DNA of 64,000 nucleotides. Origin: Rhyzopertha dominica. Its lineage: Eukaryota; Arthropoda; Insecta; Coleoptera; Bostrichidae. The translations under genes and the position numbers were made by a program. Every line of letters begins with the position of its first letter. Positions within the stretch are counted from its first letter, which is position 1. Of this stretch, positions 24,170 to 35,247 are shown one piece after another. Where the stretch lies: assembly GCA_025024175.1 (NCBI GenBank), contig QCXZ01000041.1, positions 36,823,786-36,887,785 on the forward strand, given 5' to 3'. The notes under the pieces were generated by a model. It was not told the DNA's origin, did no database searches, and worked only from the letters and a program-made list of their open reading frames with translations.

Positions 24170-24203
24170 CTTTGATAAAGATTACAGGTGTAATCGAAAC
24201 GTC
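24170..24203 (+). ncRNA. Hammerhead-like stem-loop remnant
   Basis: A TTTGATAAA stretch leads into a perfect 6-bp stem, GATTAC-AGGT-GTAATC (24180-24195), followed directly by GAAACGTC. This is the layout of a type I hammerhead core (CUGANGA, helix II, GAAA, minimal helix III, cleavage at a non-G base), but CUGANGA is degraded here to UUGAUAA. Related motifs occur at 32592 and 53142. Probably an inactive relic. Confidence 0.4.
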
Positions 24204-24375
24204 AAACTAATAACTTTTTGTCAGTGTTTTCAAGAGACGGCGATCTTTCCGAGAAATATTATCTTAAAGTGAATCTATACTTGAAGTAAATTTTGTTGTT
24301 CGTTGTATTTCTTCTTCTACCGGCTATTTCATTCGCTACCATTGTGTATTTTATCACAACCTTATTAATGGCAGG

Positions 24376-24797
24376 CAGGGGGGATCCAGAGTAGGATCTT
24401 AGGGGGGAACTACATAATTTTGTACTTTATTTAAGAAATGTGTAAATGTAAACCATAGATTTATTTTTGATACATATTTCAACAAGTATCTCATAGTATC
24501 AAATCTACCACTATCTCTTTTGTTGAGAACGCGCCCCCGCGGAAATACGCTTATTTTCAAATGAATCCTTATAGGGTAAATGAAATTGATTAGCAACTCA
24601 AAGTCCTTTTCTTCGCAGAGCGTCATTTGTGATGGAAATGCGGTAACTTATATATTAAAACATTATCGATAATTGTATTATTAAATGTTCAATTGTTGAT
24701 TATTTACGATTTTCGGTGTCTCATTGGAAAAAATGTATAACGTACAACTTTGGGGGGGGGAACTCTCCCGCAGTTCCCCCCCGTGGATCCACCCCTG
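24376..24797. mobile_element. hAT-type MITE, 422 bp, 8-bp TSD ATGGCAGG
   Basis: Left end CAGGGGGGATCCA and right end TGGATCCACCCCTG form inverted ends (consensus CAGGGGTGGATCCA, one base missing on the left). Subterminal G-runs and C-runs mirror each other (about 24411 and 24752-24782). Perfect ATGGCAGG duplications lie at 24368-24375 and 24798-24805. An 8-bp duplication and CAGGG ends fit hAT. The short interior codes for nothing. Confidence 0.9.
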
Positions 24798-24805
24798 ATG
24801 GCAGG

Positions 24806-26515
24806 TCAATTTTATTGTGCTATATTGACATGCAGTTCTCATTGCTAAATAAGGTACATTGATATAAAGGAGCAAGCAATAATTATTAAACATATTTCCC
24901 AGTAGAAAAAACAGCTTGAAGGTGAAGTATGCTGTTCCGAATTTTACAGCATGTAAAACTTAGGCTTCTTAGGAACATACCTAATATAGTTGTGGAAAGA
25001 GAGACTTCTAAACATATGTTTAGGCTTTTATGTCCCAAAGAAGTAAGGAAACCGTTTGGATGGCATGATGATTTACTAAAATAAGTTGCACAAGCTTGTA
25101 ATGTAGATAATAACTGTATAGAATATTAAAAATTTTAAGGAATTCGGCACATGAAGAAGCCAACAAAACAGGTAATTAAAAAAATTATTTCTATATAGTT
25201 TTAGCCTGTACCCCTAATACACTTTAGCTATAATGAAATCGTCTTATATTTTCTACTAAAAATTGACGCCAGAGTGCTTTATCTACATTTTCTACGCGTG
25301 TAATGTATGAAATTATAATTTACGCATAAGTTCGCAACACTGCTCTGGACTTTTATGTAAAAGTCACTACAGAAAGTGTTCAGTTTACTACCTGCATAGT
25401 AAAATATCGCACATTATATAATTTTTACAATTGACCATATAAAATATAAACCTGCTTACGCCGCATCCTTAAAATTAGATCTTGCAAAATAAGAACTCCT
25501 TAGTCAAGTGGTACCGGTAACCGATGCAACCAGTAGGTATGTAAATTTAACCTCAGACAAACGGGTAAGTATGCATCAAATTCATACGATTGCACAGCAA
25601 CGGCAAACCCCAGAAAACGCACGACCGACGAACCCGAGCAGAAAATGAAGCATTAGATGGAATGGGTGCCTGGAGAGGATACCAGTACGGCCTTTCCCCA
25701 CTTAAACACACCCCTTTAGATAGCACTGACATTGATAAAGCGCCTTATTATACAGATTAACTGTGCAATGCCACTGCTGCCTGCTATACTTGCCATCTAA
25801 CCTCATCAGTTGTTGGTCTTAAAGGAGAATTTCGCCGATCGATCTTCGGCGTTGCAGTTTAAAAGAAATGAATGGGACAATTTAAGACGGAGGTGCCCTG
25901 ATGACTCGACGGCGAAGGAGATCGAATGGCACAATTTAAAGTGGTATAATGCGGGGCATGTATTACTCCTTTAGTTTCATTGTCGAAATTCGGTGGCTAA
26001 TGTGGATTTAGGTTGCGCATCATTGATATGGTCAAATAGAAAGTCAGAATTTGAATTTTTTCTGTACGTCTACACATTGAACAAATTAAACTAAAACGGT
26101 AAGAAATGTTATTAATTTATTAATGAGTTTGAATAAATCGTCTTTACAAATATCAACTTAAAATGGGAAACAATCGATTCGTTAGTCGGCAAACAGCTCA
26201 AAAAGTAACGTAGAACTGCAACATGCCACAGGTAAGGTGCAACGTCTTGGTTTTCTGATATCACAATGGGCCTAAATGCCGTAAAAATTGTAAATTATTG
26301 ATACACCAAAAACGTAGCTCTACGTAACATTATTTACTTATAGTCAATGCCAATGGGCCAGTTATCACTTTAAAGGTAGTAAGGTGCCCTTCTTTAAACA
26401 AAGTATGCACAAAATTGCAAAAGAGGGTTAATAAAAGAAAATTGCTTGGAAACCATTTATGGATTTATGACTTAGAGACCATGGTTGTAGTACACATTTT
26501 TGTCAGTTATGATAT
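24806..26515. other. Unassigned DNA
   Basis: No gene recognised. About 25540-25960 is somewhat GC-richer without a sustained open frame. Confidence 0.4.
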
Positions 26516-26662
26516 CACAAGAGAGTGAGAATAAATTAAAAATAATTCGACAGAACTTCGAGAACTGTTGCCTACGGCTCCCGTGGGAATCGCCAAATGG
26601 CAACAGTTCGAGAATAAAAGTTCTGGAGAATTATTTTCTAATTTCTTCTCACTCTCGTGTGG
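26516..26662. repeat. 147-bp hairpin (foldback MITE-like)
   Basis: Left arm CACAAGAGAGTGAGAA…GAACTTCGAGAACTGTTGCC pairs with the right arm GGCAACAGTTCGAGAA…TTCTCACTCTCGTGTGG over roughly 55-60 bp, with a loop of about 25 nt (TACGGCTCCCGTGGGAATCG). Small indels interrupt the pairing. No clear target duplication. The 85-codon frame across it is an artefact. Confidence 0.75.
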
Positions 26663-27536
26663 TATTCGATAGACGTAACAAGCAGAAACACTGTTTCAAT
26701 ATTATTCATCGAGCGAAGTCTCTTGTTCTTTTTTCACTCATGTTTAGTAACGTTTGATGAAAGAAGTCAAGCCAAAAACTTTGTTGCCATGGAAAACCTA
26801 CCTTTAATTATTCCAGCGAGAATTTGCTCTTCTGAAAATTCCCACTATAATAGTGTTTCAGTTAATTGAAAATGACATAATTGACTGATTTTTTTTGACT
26901 GTTTTCTAGAAACGTCAAATAATAATCTCTAAAATGGTACCTATAGCGCTTGCGATGACTAACAGTACACGTACTCTTTATGCGGCTTAAGGTTTGTTGA
27001 TTGCTGTGATTCGTTTTGTGCTGATATGATTACATGTTGGTTTAAACGTTTCTTGTTTTCTATGGCGGCGCTAAATAAAAAAGTATGAATTCCTAGGTTT
27101 GTTTTTGGTTTGGCAACAGTCTGTGGTAACGTCGACTGTACGACAAACGGTACTTCCAAGACGGTAAANCAGAATTGNCTAACCAGTGGAATCATCTACA
27201 ACGAAAAAAGCGTTCTCCCATGATCGACTCCAACTCGATCAATAACGAATANCAAATTTTCAAAACTNTAATGTCCTGTAACTNTTGAAGCTGGAGGCTG
27301 CAAACCCTAGGGCTCCGGATTGGAGGTCAGTGGGTCATGAGCTACTACCATACTAAGTTTGGTCGTGATGCTTTCTATTCATATAGAGACGCTCGTGCTG
27401 CACTACCAAAACTTACTAATTTGAGTGTACAAAGCCAGTGATCTCTGTTTTCTTGCAATAAGAGAAATAATGCCTTAAAGGGTAGTAGGGACATTTACGG
27501 ATCCCTCCTAAGTTTGTAGCAAGGTACCACACGTTG
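26663..27536. other. Unassigned DNA
   Basis: No gene supported. Several Ns (27169-27284) reduce certainty. Confidence 0.4.
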
Positions 27537-27540
27537 CGCT

Positions 27541-27934
27541 TGTGGGTCCTTCAACATTCATATCGCAAGTTTTAGAAATAGTATTAATCATTTATTTAGC
27601 CCAACAGTGCACGCAGGTTCAAACTTGTAGCTGAGGACGCGACAACGCGGAGCCTGTTTTACAACCCGCATCCGATAACGGCATTATACCCCGGCAGCGG
27701 ATACCTGGCCCGGGAAAACCCATCGTCCACTAAGGGATGATTCAGGCAAGATAACCGGGATCGGTCGCTTTCCAAGACAGTTCGCCCCAGTTCAACTCCA
27801 ACGCGCGACCTGACCAGACATTTCATGATTCGCGCCTGTTACACACATTTTCACATTTTGTAATCGTAATAAGTAATTAATATAGTTAGTTAAGAACACG
27901 CATTCCTTTGTTTTAACACCACACAACCCACAAA
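27541..27934 (+). repeat. 5' LTR of gypsy element
   Basis: Matches 31745-32137. The terminal TGTGG…CCACA is an inverted repeat. The CGCT duplication supports inclusion of two extra A residues at the end. Confidence 0.9.
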
Positions 27935-27935
27935 G

Positions 27936-27951
27936 TGGTGACACCGACGTG
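27936..27951 (+). promoter_or_regulatory. Primer binding site, tRNA-Trp-like
   Basis: TGGTGACACCGACGTG starts one base after the LTR. It matches the complement of the tRNA-Trp 3' end (CACGTCGGGGTCA plus CCA) except for one base, then diverges. Confidence 0.6.
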
Positions 27952-28013
27952 CGCGATTTATTGTGAAAATTTGTGCAGTTTTCGTTCGTGATCGGGTGGA
28001 CATAACCGTTACC

Positions 28014-28775
28014 ATGCCCGGAGAGGAACATTTACTGACCACATCTACGCCAACCACCGCTGACGACAGAAGAGAAATCAGCAGAGTGCAGGTGCGCATT
28101 CCACCATTCTGGCCAGCAGACCCAGAAATGTGGTTGGCACAAACTGAAAACCAGTTTGAAATCGCAGGCATCACTAGAGATGAGACGAAATTTAGTTATG
28201 TAGCTGGAAATCTACAGCCAAAATATGCAGCTGAGGTAAGAGATACGCTAACGAAACCACCGTCACAAGAAAAGTATGCCAAGCTGAAAACGGAATTAAT
28301 ACGTCGACTCTGTGCCACGCAAAAACAAAAAACTAGAAGACTGTTGGAAGAGGAAGCACGTGGCGATATGAAACCATCCCAGTTTTTACGCCGTCTGCAG
28401 GAGAAGTGGTTCCTGAAAAGCTCCTTCGCTCTATTTGGCTAAATCGACTGCCTACTCATATACAGGCAATATTAACGCAATCACAAGCCAATTTAGATGC
28501 TGTAGCAGAACTAGCTGACGCGATTTCTGAAGTTTCACCGCAGCACCAGGTATCAGCGGCATCAGCACCGATCGCGCCAAATCCAACGTCCTCAATGGAA
28601 GCTTTTCTCTAGCAAGTCACAGCAGCGATGCAGAAGCCGTAGTCGCTCAAGATCACGGCCACGCACATCGAACAATGGTGAGTGTTGGTACCATTTTAAT
28701 TACGGTTCTCGCGCACGAAACTGTAGGCCTCCGTGCACGTATAAGGCACCGGAAAACGAGCAGGGCAATCGCTAA
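28014..28775 (+). pseudogene. gag: Gypsy gag, frameshifted
   Basis: ATG at 28014 (MPGEEHLLTT) opens a capsid-like protein with VRIPPFWPADPEMWLAQTEN and GITRDETKFSYVAGNL, a signature of Mag-like gypsy Gag in insects. The frame shifts near 28400 (sense continues in frame 2 with KLLRSIWLNRLPTHIQAIL), hits a TAG at 28610-28612, and a further shift precedes the Arg/Ser-rich nucleocapsid with the knuckle CWYHFNYGSRARNCRPPC. The gag frame ends at TAA 28773-28775, overlapping the pol ATG as TAATG. Confidence 0.85.
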
Positions 28776-30293
28776 TGGCGGCAAGTGATCTACGCCCTAA
28801 TGAGCCAGGCCGTCTGTTTACTGTGGACGAAACTACCAACGTCGAGTTTTTAGTGGACACAGGTGCAGACCTTTGTGTTTATCCGCGGTCGCGAGTGAGC
28901 TAAAAACGCGCGCAATCCGAGTACAAACTTTACGCAGCAAACAATACTATAATTCCTACATATGGAACTATTTCGCTAGTTCTCAACATCGGGTTGCGAG
29001 GAGCCTTCGTATGGCGTTTCGTAGTAGCGGACGTCACAAAACCTATAATAGGGGCAGATTTTTTAGCACATTACGGGTTACTGGTCGATATTCGCAACAA
29101 ACGATTAGTAGAATGTACAACCACGCTATCCGCGAACGGTCGTGAAGTGAACGAAGCGTGCTTGCATATCCGCGTAATTAAAGACTCGACGCCGTTTCAT
29201 AAACTTTTGAGGAACTTTCCGGAACTCACTAGACCATCAGGTTCACCTGTTGTTGTAAAACACAATACCGTACGTCATATACATACAACGGAGGGTCCCC
29301 CCGCGTCGTGTCGTCCACGCCGTTTAGCTCCGGATAAATTAAAAATCGCTAAAAAAGAATTTGAAACTATGCTGCTTCTAGGCATAGCTCGACCCTCCTC
29401 TAGCTCATGGGCCTCGCCGCTTCATATGGTTCCGAAGAAAGATGACGAGTGGCGGCCGTGCGGTGATTACAGGGCATTAAACGCAAAAACAATTCCAGAT
29501 AGGTAGCCGGTTCCGTACATTGAAGATTTTTCGCACGCGCTGCACGGTAAACGCATATTTTCTACCATCGACCTAGTGCGCGCGTATCATCAAATCCCTA
29601 TCGCCCCAGAAGACGTCGAAAAAACTGTGATTACCACACCTTTTGGACTGTACGAATTCCCATTCATGACATTCGGTCTTCGAAACGCAGCACAATCGTT
29701 TCAGTGATTTATGGATGAGGTTCTACGAGGTTTGGTTTTCTGTTTCGTGTACATTGACGACATCCTTTTGGCATCAGCATCTGAGGAACAACATTTACGA
29801 CACTTAGAAATCTTGTTTAATCGACTAAAAGACAAAGGCATTCTAATTAATCCCGCGAAGTGCGTATTTGGAGTCCCAGAAGTAAAATTTCTGGGCTACA
29901 AAGTCTCAGCCAGCGGTACATGTCCACTACCTGAGAAGGCTGAAGCTATCCGCAATTTTCCTCTGCCACAAACGATAAAACAATTAAGGCAATTTTTTGG
30001 CATGCTGAACTTTTATAGGCGGTTTATCCCGAAAGCCGCTTTGCTTCAAGCTCCGTTGAACGATTTATTGCAGGGCAACGCAAAAGGGAAGGCACCAGTT
30101 CAATGGACAGATGCCTCTAAGCAAGCTTTCACAGCTTGCCGAGACAGCCTCGCTGACGCAGCGCTCTTAGCACACCCAAATCGAAACGCCACCTTATCTA
30201 TTGTTAGTGACGCATCCGACTACACTGTAGGCGCCGTGTTACAGCAGAAAGTCAGAGATGATTGGCAGCCCCTAGCATTTTTCTCCAAAAAAA
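28775..30293 (+). pseudogene. pol: Gypsy protease and reverse transcriptase region of pol
   Basis: ATG at 28775 (MAASDLRPNE) overlaps the gag stop. The protease shows EFLVDTGADLCVYPRS (Asp codon 28856), then a TAA at 28901-28903. In the same frame come [20 protein letters not shown], the RT entry [20 protein letters not shown] and [18 protein letters not shown] follows at 29504, then [13 protein letters not shown] and [11 protein letters not shown], with a TGA at 29705. The catalytic box FVYIDDILLAS (from 29744) is intact, followed by NPAKCVFGVPEVKFLGY and the start of RNase H (SDASDYTVGAVLQQ). The frame is lost in an A-run near 30290. Four disruptions make it non-functional. Confidence 0.9.
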
Positions 30294-30836
30294 CTCAGCA
30301 ACGCAGAGCGAAAATACGGAGCGTATGATAGAGAACTGTTAGCAATTTACCTAACTGTAAAACATTTTAAGCATATGGTGGACGGCAGAACCTTTTCAAT
30401 ATTTACAGATCACAAACCGTTGATTTATGCCTTCCAACAAAAACTGGATAAGTGTTCACCACGACAGTTCAGGCATTTAGACTTCATCAGTCAATTTACT
30501 ACCGACATACGTTACGTGGCAGGAGAAGACAACGTCGAAGCATTGGCTGAATCGCAGAGAGACGACAAGGAGCTGCAGAACGTCTTGCAGAGTGGAACTT
30601 CACTGAAATTAGTAAAACTGCAACTGCCAGGAACGATGTCTACAGTTTTTTGCGATATATCGACAGAGGTTGCACGTCCTTTTTTGACGCCTCCTTTTAG
30701 GAAAATAGCTTTCGACAGCACCCACCAGTTATCAAATTCAGGTGTCAAAGCGACGGTAAAAGATGGTCTCAAACCGATTTATCTGGCCATCGATGAAAGT
30801 TTCCAGAAGCATCACGGTTCGACCACGTACACATAG
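30290..30836 (+). pseudogene. pol: Gypsy RNase H and tether region of pol, frame 3
   Basis: After the frameshift, frame 3 continues with ERKYGAYDRELLAIYLTVKH, FTDHKPLIYAF and QFTTDIRYVAGEDNVEALAE, the C-terminal half of gypsy RNase H. The expected VADALSR motif is altered or missing after DNV. The pre-integrase stretch then runs through FDSTHQLSNSGVKAT. The zinc-binding Cys-x2-Cys normally found before the integrase core is absent, so a deletion of a few tens of codons is inferred near 30770-30830. Confidence 0.85.
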
Positions 30837-31660
30837 ACATTGTAGGACCGTTGCCACCTTCAGAGGGTTTCCGCTACTTAGTGACGTGCGTCGACAGATT
30901 TACCAGATGACCGGAAAATATCGAGGCTGAAACCATTGCAAAAGTTTTTTTTGCAGGATGGATTGCAAGATTTGGCACGCCCTCCACCATAACAACAGAC
31001 CAAGGCCGGCAATTTGAATCGAATCTTTTCAAGCGACTCCAGGAGCTTTGCGGAATATCCCGAATTAGAACGACTGCATATAACCCGGCAGCCAACGGCC
31101 TAGTAGAAAGGTTCCACAGACATCTTAAGGCCAGCATCAAATGTCATTCCACAAAACGGTGGACGGAAGCTCTACCTGCAGTCCTACTGGGTATTCGCAG
31201 CGCCTGGAGAACCGATTTAGCAACAACAGCAGCGGAATTGGTTTACTGACAACCGTTACGATTACCAGGCGAATTTTTAGTTCACCATCCGAACGTAGAA
31301 CAACAAGAACCAGCAGACTTCGTAAAAGATCTACGCGACTGTTTTCAGCGATTACAACCAACTTCGCCCACACATCACACAAAAGAAACGACCTTCATAT
31401 TTAAGGATTTAAGCATAACCCCATATGTTTTTGTTAGGTGTGATGCAACAAAGCGGCCCTTGCAGAAACCATACAATGGTCCTTATGAGGTCATTCATCG
31501 TGGAGAAAAAACTTTTACGGTACGGATAAAAGACAAAAACGTCGAAATTTCTATTAATCGCTTGAAGCCAGCGTACATCTTCAATGACACAACTACGAGC
31601 CAACAACACTCTTCTGAAAGTCGAGAAAACTTTGGAACTGCTGAAGGCCCAACAACGTGA
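30815..31660 (+). pseudogene. pol: Gypsy integrase core and C-terminus, frame 2
   Basis: Frame 2 carries HVHIDIVGPLPPSEGFRYLV (Asp codon 30836), TTDQGRQFES (Asp 30998) and ANGLVERFHRHLKAS (Glu 31106), an exact D-x53-D-x35-E core. Stops at TGA 30908-30910 and TGA 31247-31249 interrupt it. The C-terminal part includes RLPGEFLVHHPNV and KPYNGPYEVIHRGEKTF and ends after a short tail at 31658-31660. No chromodomain was noticed. Confidence 0.9.
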
Positions 31661-31733
31661 GCTGGGCGACATGTCCGTTTTCCAGATCGATTAAAAGCGG
31701 GCCAGTGAAGAAATCAACGTAGCCTAATTACTA

Positions 31734-31744
31734 ACAGGGGGTAC
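31734..31744 (+). promoter_or_regulatory. Polypurine tract of gypsy element
   Basis: ACAGGGGGTAC directly precedes the 3' LTR. A purine run at this place primes plus-strand DNA synthesis. Confidence 0.65.
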
Positions 31745-32137
31745 TGTGGCTCCTTCAACATTCATATCGCAAGTTTTAGAAATAGTATTAATTATTTATT
31801 TAGCCCAACAGTGCACGCAGGTTCAAACTTGTAGCTGAGGACGCGACAACGCGGAGCCTGTTTTAGAACCCGCATCCGATAACTGCATTGTACCCTGGCA
31901 GCGGATACCTGGCCCGGGAAACCCATCGTTTACTAAGGGATGATTCAGGCAAGATAACCGGGATCGGTCGCTTTCCAAGACAGTTCGCCCCAGTTCAGCT
32001 CCAACGTGCGACCTGACCAGACGTTTGATGATTCGCACCTGTTACACATATTTTCACATTTTGTAATCGTAATAAGTAATTAATATAGTTAGTTAAGAAC
32101 ACGCATTCCTTTGTTTTAACACCACACAACCCACAAA
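31745..32137 (+). repeat. 3' LTR of gypsy element
   Basis: Direct copy of 27541-27934, starting TGTGGCTCC; followed by the CGCT duplication. Confidence 0.9.
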
Positions 32138-32141
32138 CGCT

Positions 32142-32330
32142 CTTGTGCGTCTTTCTTTTGTTTACAAGTTAGACAACGAATGGACAATTCGATACGGCTC
32201 GACTGACGAGAAATTGTGGCTGAGATTAAGGTAAGATACATAGATACTAGAATGAGTGGGAGAGTATTCGGGTGGAGTCCAGCGCGCAAATATAGGCAGG
32301 CCAAAACTTAGCTACAAGTGTTTTTTTTTA
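32142..32330. other. Unassigned DNA between gypsy element and Penelope-like region
   Basis: No feature recognised. Confidence 0.4.
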
Positions 32331-32740
32331 ATTCGCTGCCAACCCTCATAAAAAAGGATCTATACGCAAAATTATAAATGGATTGAAGATGATTTGGAAC
32401 ATATAAATCGGAATTAAAAGTTTAATAGAAAGGAGGAGACCTTCAGGCACAACCGGATCTGGAACCCGATTCTCAGGAACGCCCAAGCTGTACCGATGTA
32501 CCGGAACAAGACTCACCCCGACCCACCGATATAAATACAACTTGCGCAGGAGAACTCGTCAGTTTACATCAGCACCGGAGATGGAAGGACCTCTGAAGAT
32601 GCTTGCCACTTGTCTAGCGAAACGTTAGAAAGCAATTCCAACCTACGACGACCTTTAGACCCGAATCAGGACAACAGTTCATCACCTGACCGCAAAAGTC
32701 TTAACCAATTCGTCAAACAATAAAGTTTTAAAAACATTTG
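32331..32740 (+). mobile_element. Possible Penelope-like 3' region with hammerhead-like motif
   Basis: A GC-richer block sits in AT-rich DNA. It contains CTGAAGATGCTTGCC…TCTAGCGAAACGTT near 32593, the layout seen in the terminal repeats of Penelope-like elements. No GIY-YIG or RT remnant is clear here, so the assignment rests mainly on this motif and on composition. Confidence 0.35.
32592..32627 (+). ncRNA. Hammerhead-like core motif
   Basis: CTGAAGA (32593-32599) fits the CUGANGA box. A GCT/AGC-closed stem-loop follows (32601-32618), then GAAACGTT (32619-32626) supplies the GAAA box and a minimal helix III with U as the cleavage-site base. Helix I could not be confirmed by eye. Confidence 0.45.
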
Positions 32741-34247
32741 TCCTATGTAGAAGTAATGTTTTATTGTGTAGGTGTAAGTTAACCAATGTAAAAACACTGT
32801 GCGAGCTTAATTTACGGTATTATGGGTCAATATGTATATCTAAAGCGAGATGGTTTACAATATAGAACTTAGAAATCGAAAAAGAGTTAGTGAATAGCGA
32901 CCTTTTAGACAACATTTTATTCAGGTAGGATGTTTGAAATTACTTTTGATTACTGCGTAAGAATAAAGATGCTTTTATATTAAGAAAGGGGTAGCTATGG
33001 AGAAATTTTTATTTGGTGGTATATGGCGATCTATCTTTCTCGTATTTTTAGCATCAGAGCATTGAATTGAATTTGAATTGTGTACTCCTTCAATAAAAAG
33101 CTTCATAGCAAGTTATTGAAAAAAAAATAAAACATGGGTACTTATTCGAATAAATTGACAGGATCTTAAATATAAACTCTGCTGTTAAACAGATATTTCC
33201 ACGAAATATCTAGATTTCGGCGTTAAGGTTTACAATGCAACAAAAAGACCGAATGCCCTTTGTGAAAATCAGAGGTAGAACCTGGAGCTAAAAGCATATC
33301 GATTGAACTGCGTATAATGAAGCAGAGGGATCAAAAAGGAACCGTGATAGGGTCCAAGTATTACGATGAATTTTTATAGACCTCCGGAGCTAATCATTTT
33401 TTTCTTCTTCGAGTTTTAATAAAAGGAGATTGGATGTTTCACTTTCCGGCTTTCAGCCCAATCAACCGGCCAAAAGCGTTTCATGGGAAAAAAACGCTTT
33501 GACGCTTAAACAAGCGAATTCGGCGGGGGCGAGGGGTCATTAGCGAGAGACGTGGCACGCCAGCACAACAATCCACGAGATTTATTCTCCTTTTGTTCGC
33601 AACTGTTAAATGCGTTGCACTAGGTTATACGGCGTGCGCGTTCTGCGATGCTGCAATTTCAGCCTCAAGAATGATGCTGTGAATTATACTTGGATGAAAA
33701 GCCCCTGGTTTCCCGAGTGATTACGCAATAATTGGAGTGCCACACATTTTCACTCATTCTTTTTATAGTGTTTATCTATTATCTATTATACAGCGTTGAT
33801 AATTATTGCTACGGTTAAAATCATGAAATCATCAGCACCGTTGCTAAGTTGTTATGTTACTGAAATGCCTCAGATACACCTGTCTGGAACTGTGCCGGAT
33901 TAACGGCAGAGCAAACAGGGTAATTGCATTATTTTATGCATATATTTAATAAAAAATGTGGGTAGGTAAACGTTTTTTACTCCAAGACAGTAAATTAGAT
34001 TTAAGTTCTGCAATGGCACCAATCAAATCTCTAGCAGACTTTGTTTAATCACAATGCGATAGCTTTGCAGAATACTGTAACAGCTTCTTGTGGAAGGTTT
34101 TACAAATTCGAGTCAGGGCAGCTATTTTGTAGTTGGGCGAGGTCGTGGGTTCGATGGAAAGACGAACGGCCCAAATAGGCTTACCTTCAGAATAAATTGT
34201 AAGTCGGAGCTGGAGATCTTTTAGGAGCGGCACCACATTTTTTATGT
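32741..34247. other. Unassigned DNA
   Basis: No gene recognised. A GC-richer block at 33440-33700 has no coding frame. Confidence 0.4.
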
Positions 34248-34742
34248 AGTATTAACAGTGGCGGCACGTGGCCCTCCGAATTGCAGGGGCTCAGTACTAT
34301 TCCTCGCATCTTATAACATAGCAATTTACTTTTTTAGAGTATTATTGCTTAAAACCTGCATCATAACAGTGCAATATACAACAGCTATTTAATTTATTTA
34401 ATTAAGTTCTGGGATACTTTGCACCAAACCATTAATTTACCCGTTTCTTTCAATTAATATTGTTCAATTGGTAAATACTTATATATTATACATTTAGTTT
34501 AAAAATGTTTCACTAATGGCATGTTTCCATCCGGTTGGCGTAAAGATTATTAACGATGTATGGTTTATTCTTTTTTAGCAAATTATTATCTGTAGTCAAT
34601 ACGTTTGTAATATTTCACTACTTTCTGGTTTTATGATTTATTTACTATACTCTTAACTTACTGTTAGAAATTGCAACATCATCATTATTGGTTAAATATT
34701 ATAGGTTAACGCCGGTCAATGTCTGTCAACCGTTGTCACTTA

Positions 34743-35247
34743 TGTATTAGGCTTTTTAGTACACGTGACTTTTGAGCGACTGCCAGGGGGCAAATTTCAA
34801 AACGATGCAGCTGCTAGCGCGCTGTCATAGAAACCCCATTACTTAATGCCAACGTCAGTCGCTAGAGCTGGGACATTCGATTAAATTCAAATCGTTCAAT
34901 CAATCGCGTAGATTCGGATCATTCAAGTCGTTCATAAGGATCGTGAATTGAAAGTGACAGCGGTGTCTCCTGTCTCGCCACAGCATTAAAAATATGCTGT
35001 CATGATGTTTTCTCGTCGTGTGCTGTCGTCAGCCGTTAACCATGTACGACGCACGAACGACGCTGATTCATTAGCTGTGAGCCAAATCAAGGCATGAGTC
35101 ATTCAATTTGAACGACTTGGTCATGAAGGACCCAACTCTATCAGCCACGCGTCCGTTTCCAGGGTTTCGCAGGCGCGTCCCATACGAGCGCTTTTTGCCC
35201 CCTGGACGCCATATTGGATGACGTAATCTTAAAAAGCCTAATTTACG
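34743..35247. mobile_element. Non-autonomous inverted-repeat element, about 500 bp
   Basis: Left ATTAGGCTTTTTAG… and right …TAAAAAGCCTAAT are inverted ends. A second inverted block, CAGGGGGCAAA (left, about 34785) and TTTGCCCCCTGG (right, about 35198), lies inward. TA can be read next to both GGCTTTTTA ends. The interior is GC-richer and has TCATTCAA-type short repeats. Superfamily unknown. Confidence 0.5.

Larger units (their letters stand above)
27541..32137 (+). mobile_element. Ty3/gypsy LTR retrotransposon, defective
   Basis: A 4.6 kb element with about 393-bp LTRs starting TGTGG, ending CCACAAA (the exact end is uncertain by 2 bp), and CGCT duplications at 27537-27540 and 32138-32141. 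It has a tRNA-Trp-like primer site, gag with one CCHC-like knuckle, protease, RT, RNase H and integrase in gypsy order. Nonsense codons occur at 28610, 28901, 29504, 29705, 30908 and 31247, and frameshifts near 28400 and 30290. The integrase zinc-finger Cys pair is absent, implying an internal deletion near 30770-30830. The LTRs differ at about 16 positions by eye (about 96% identity), so the copy is similar in age to, or slightly older than, the BEL element. Confidence 0.92.

Noticed and set aside
26500..26757. 85-codon open frame as a small gene
   Set aside because: It lies across the 147-bp hairpin, has no domain and no supporting features.
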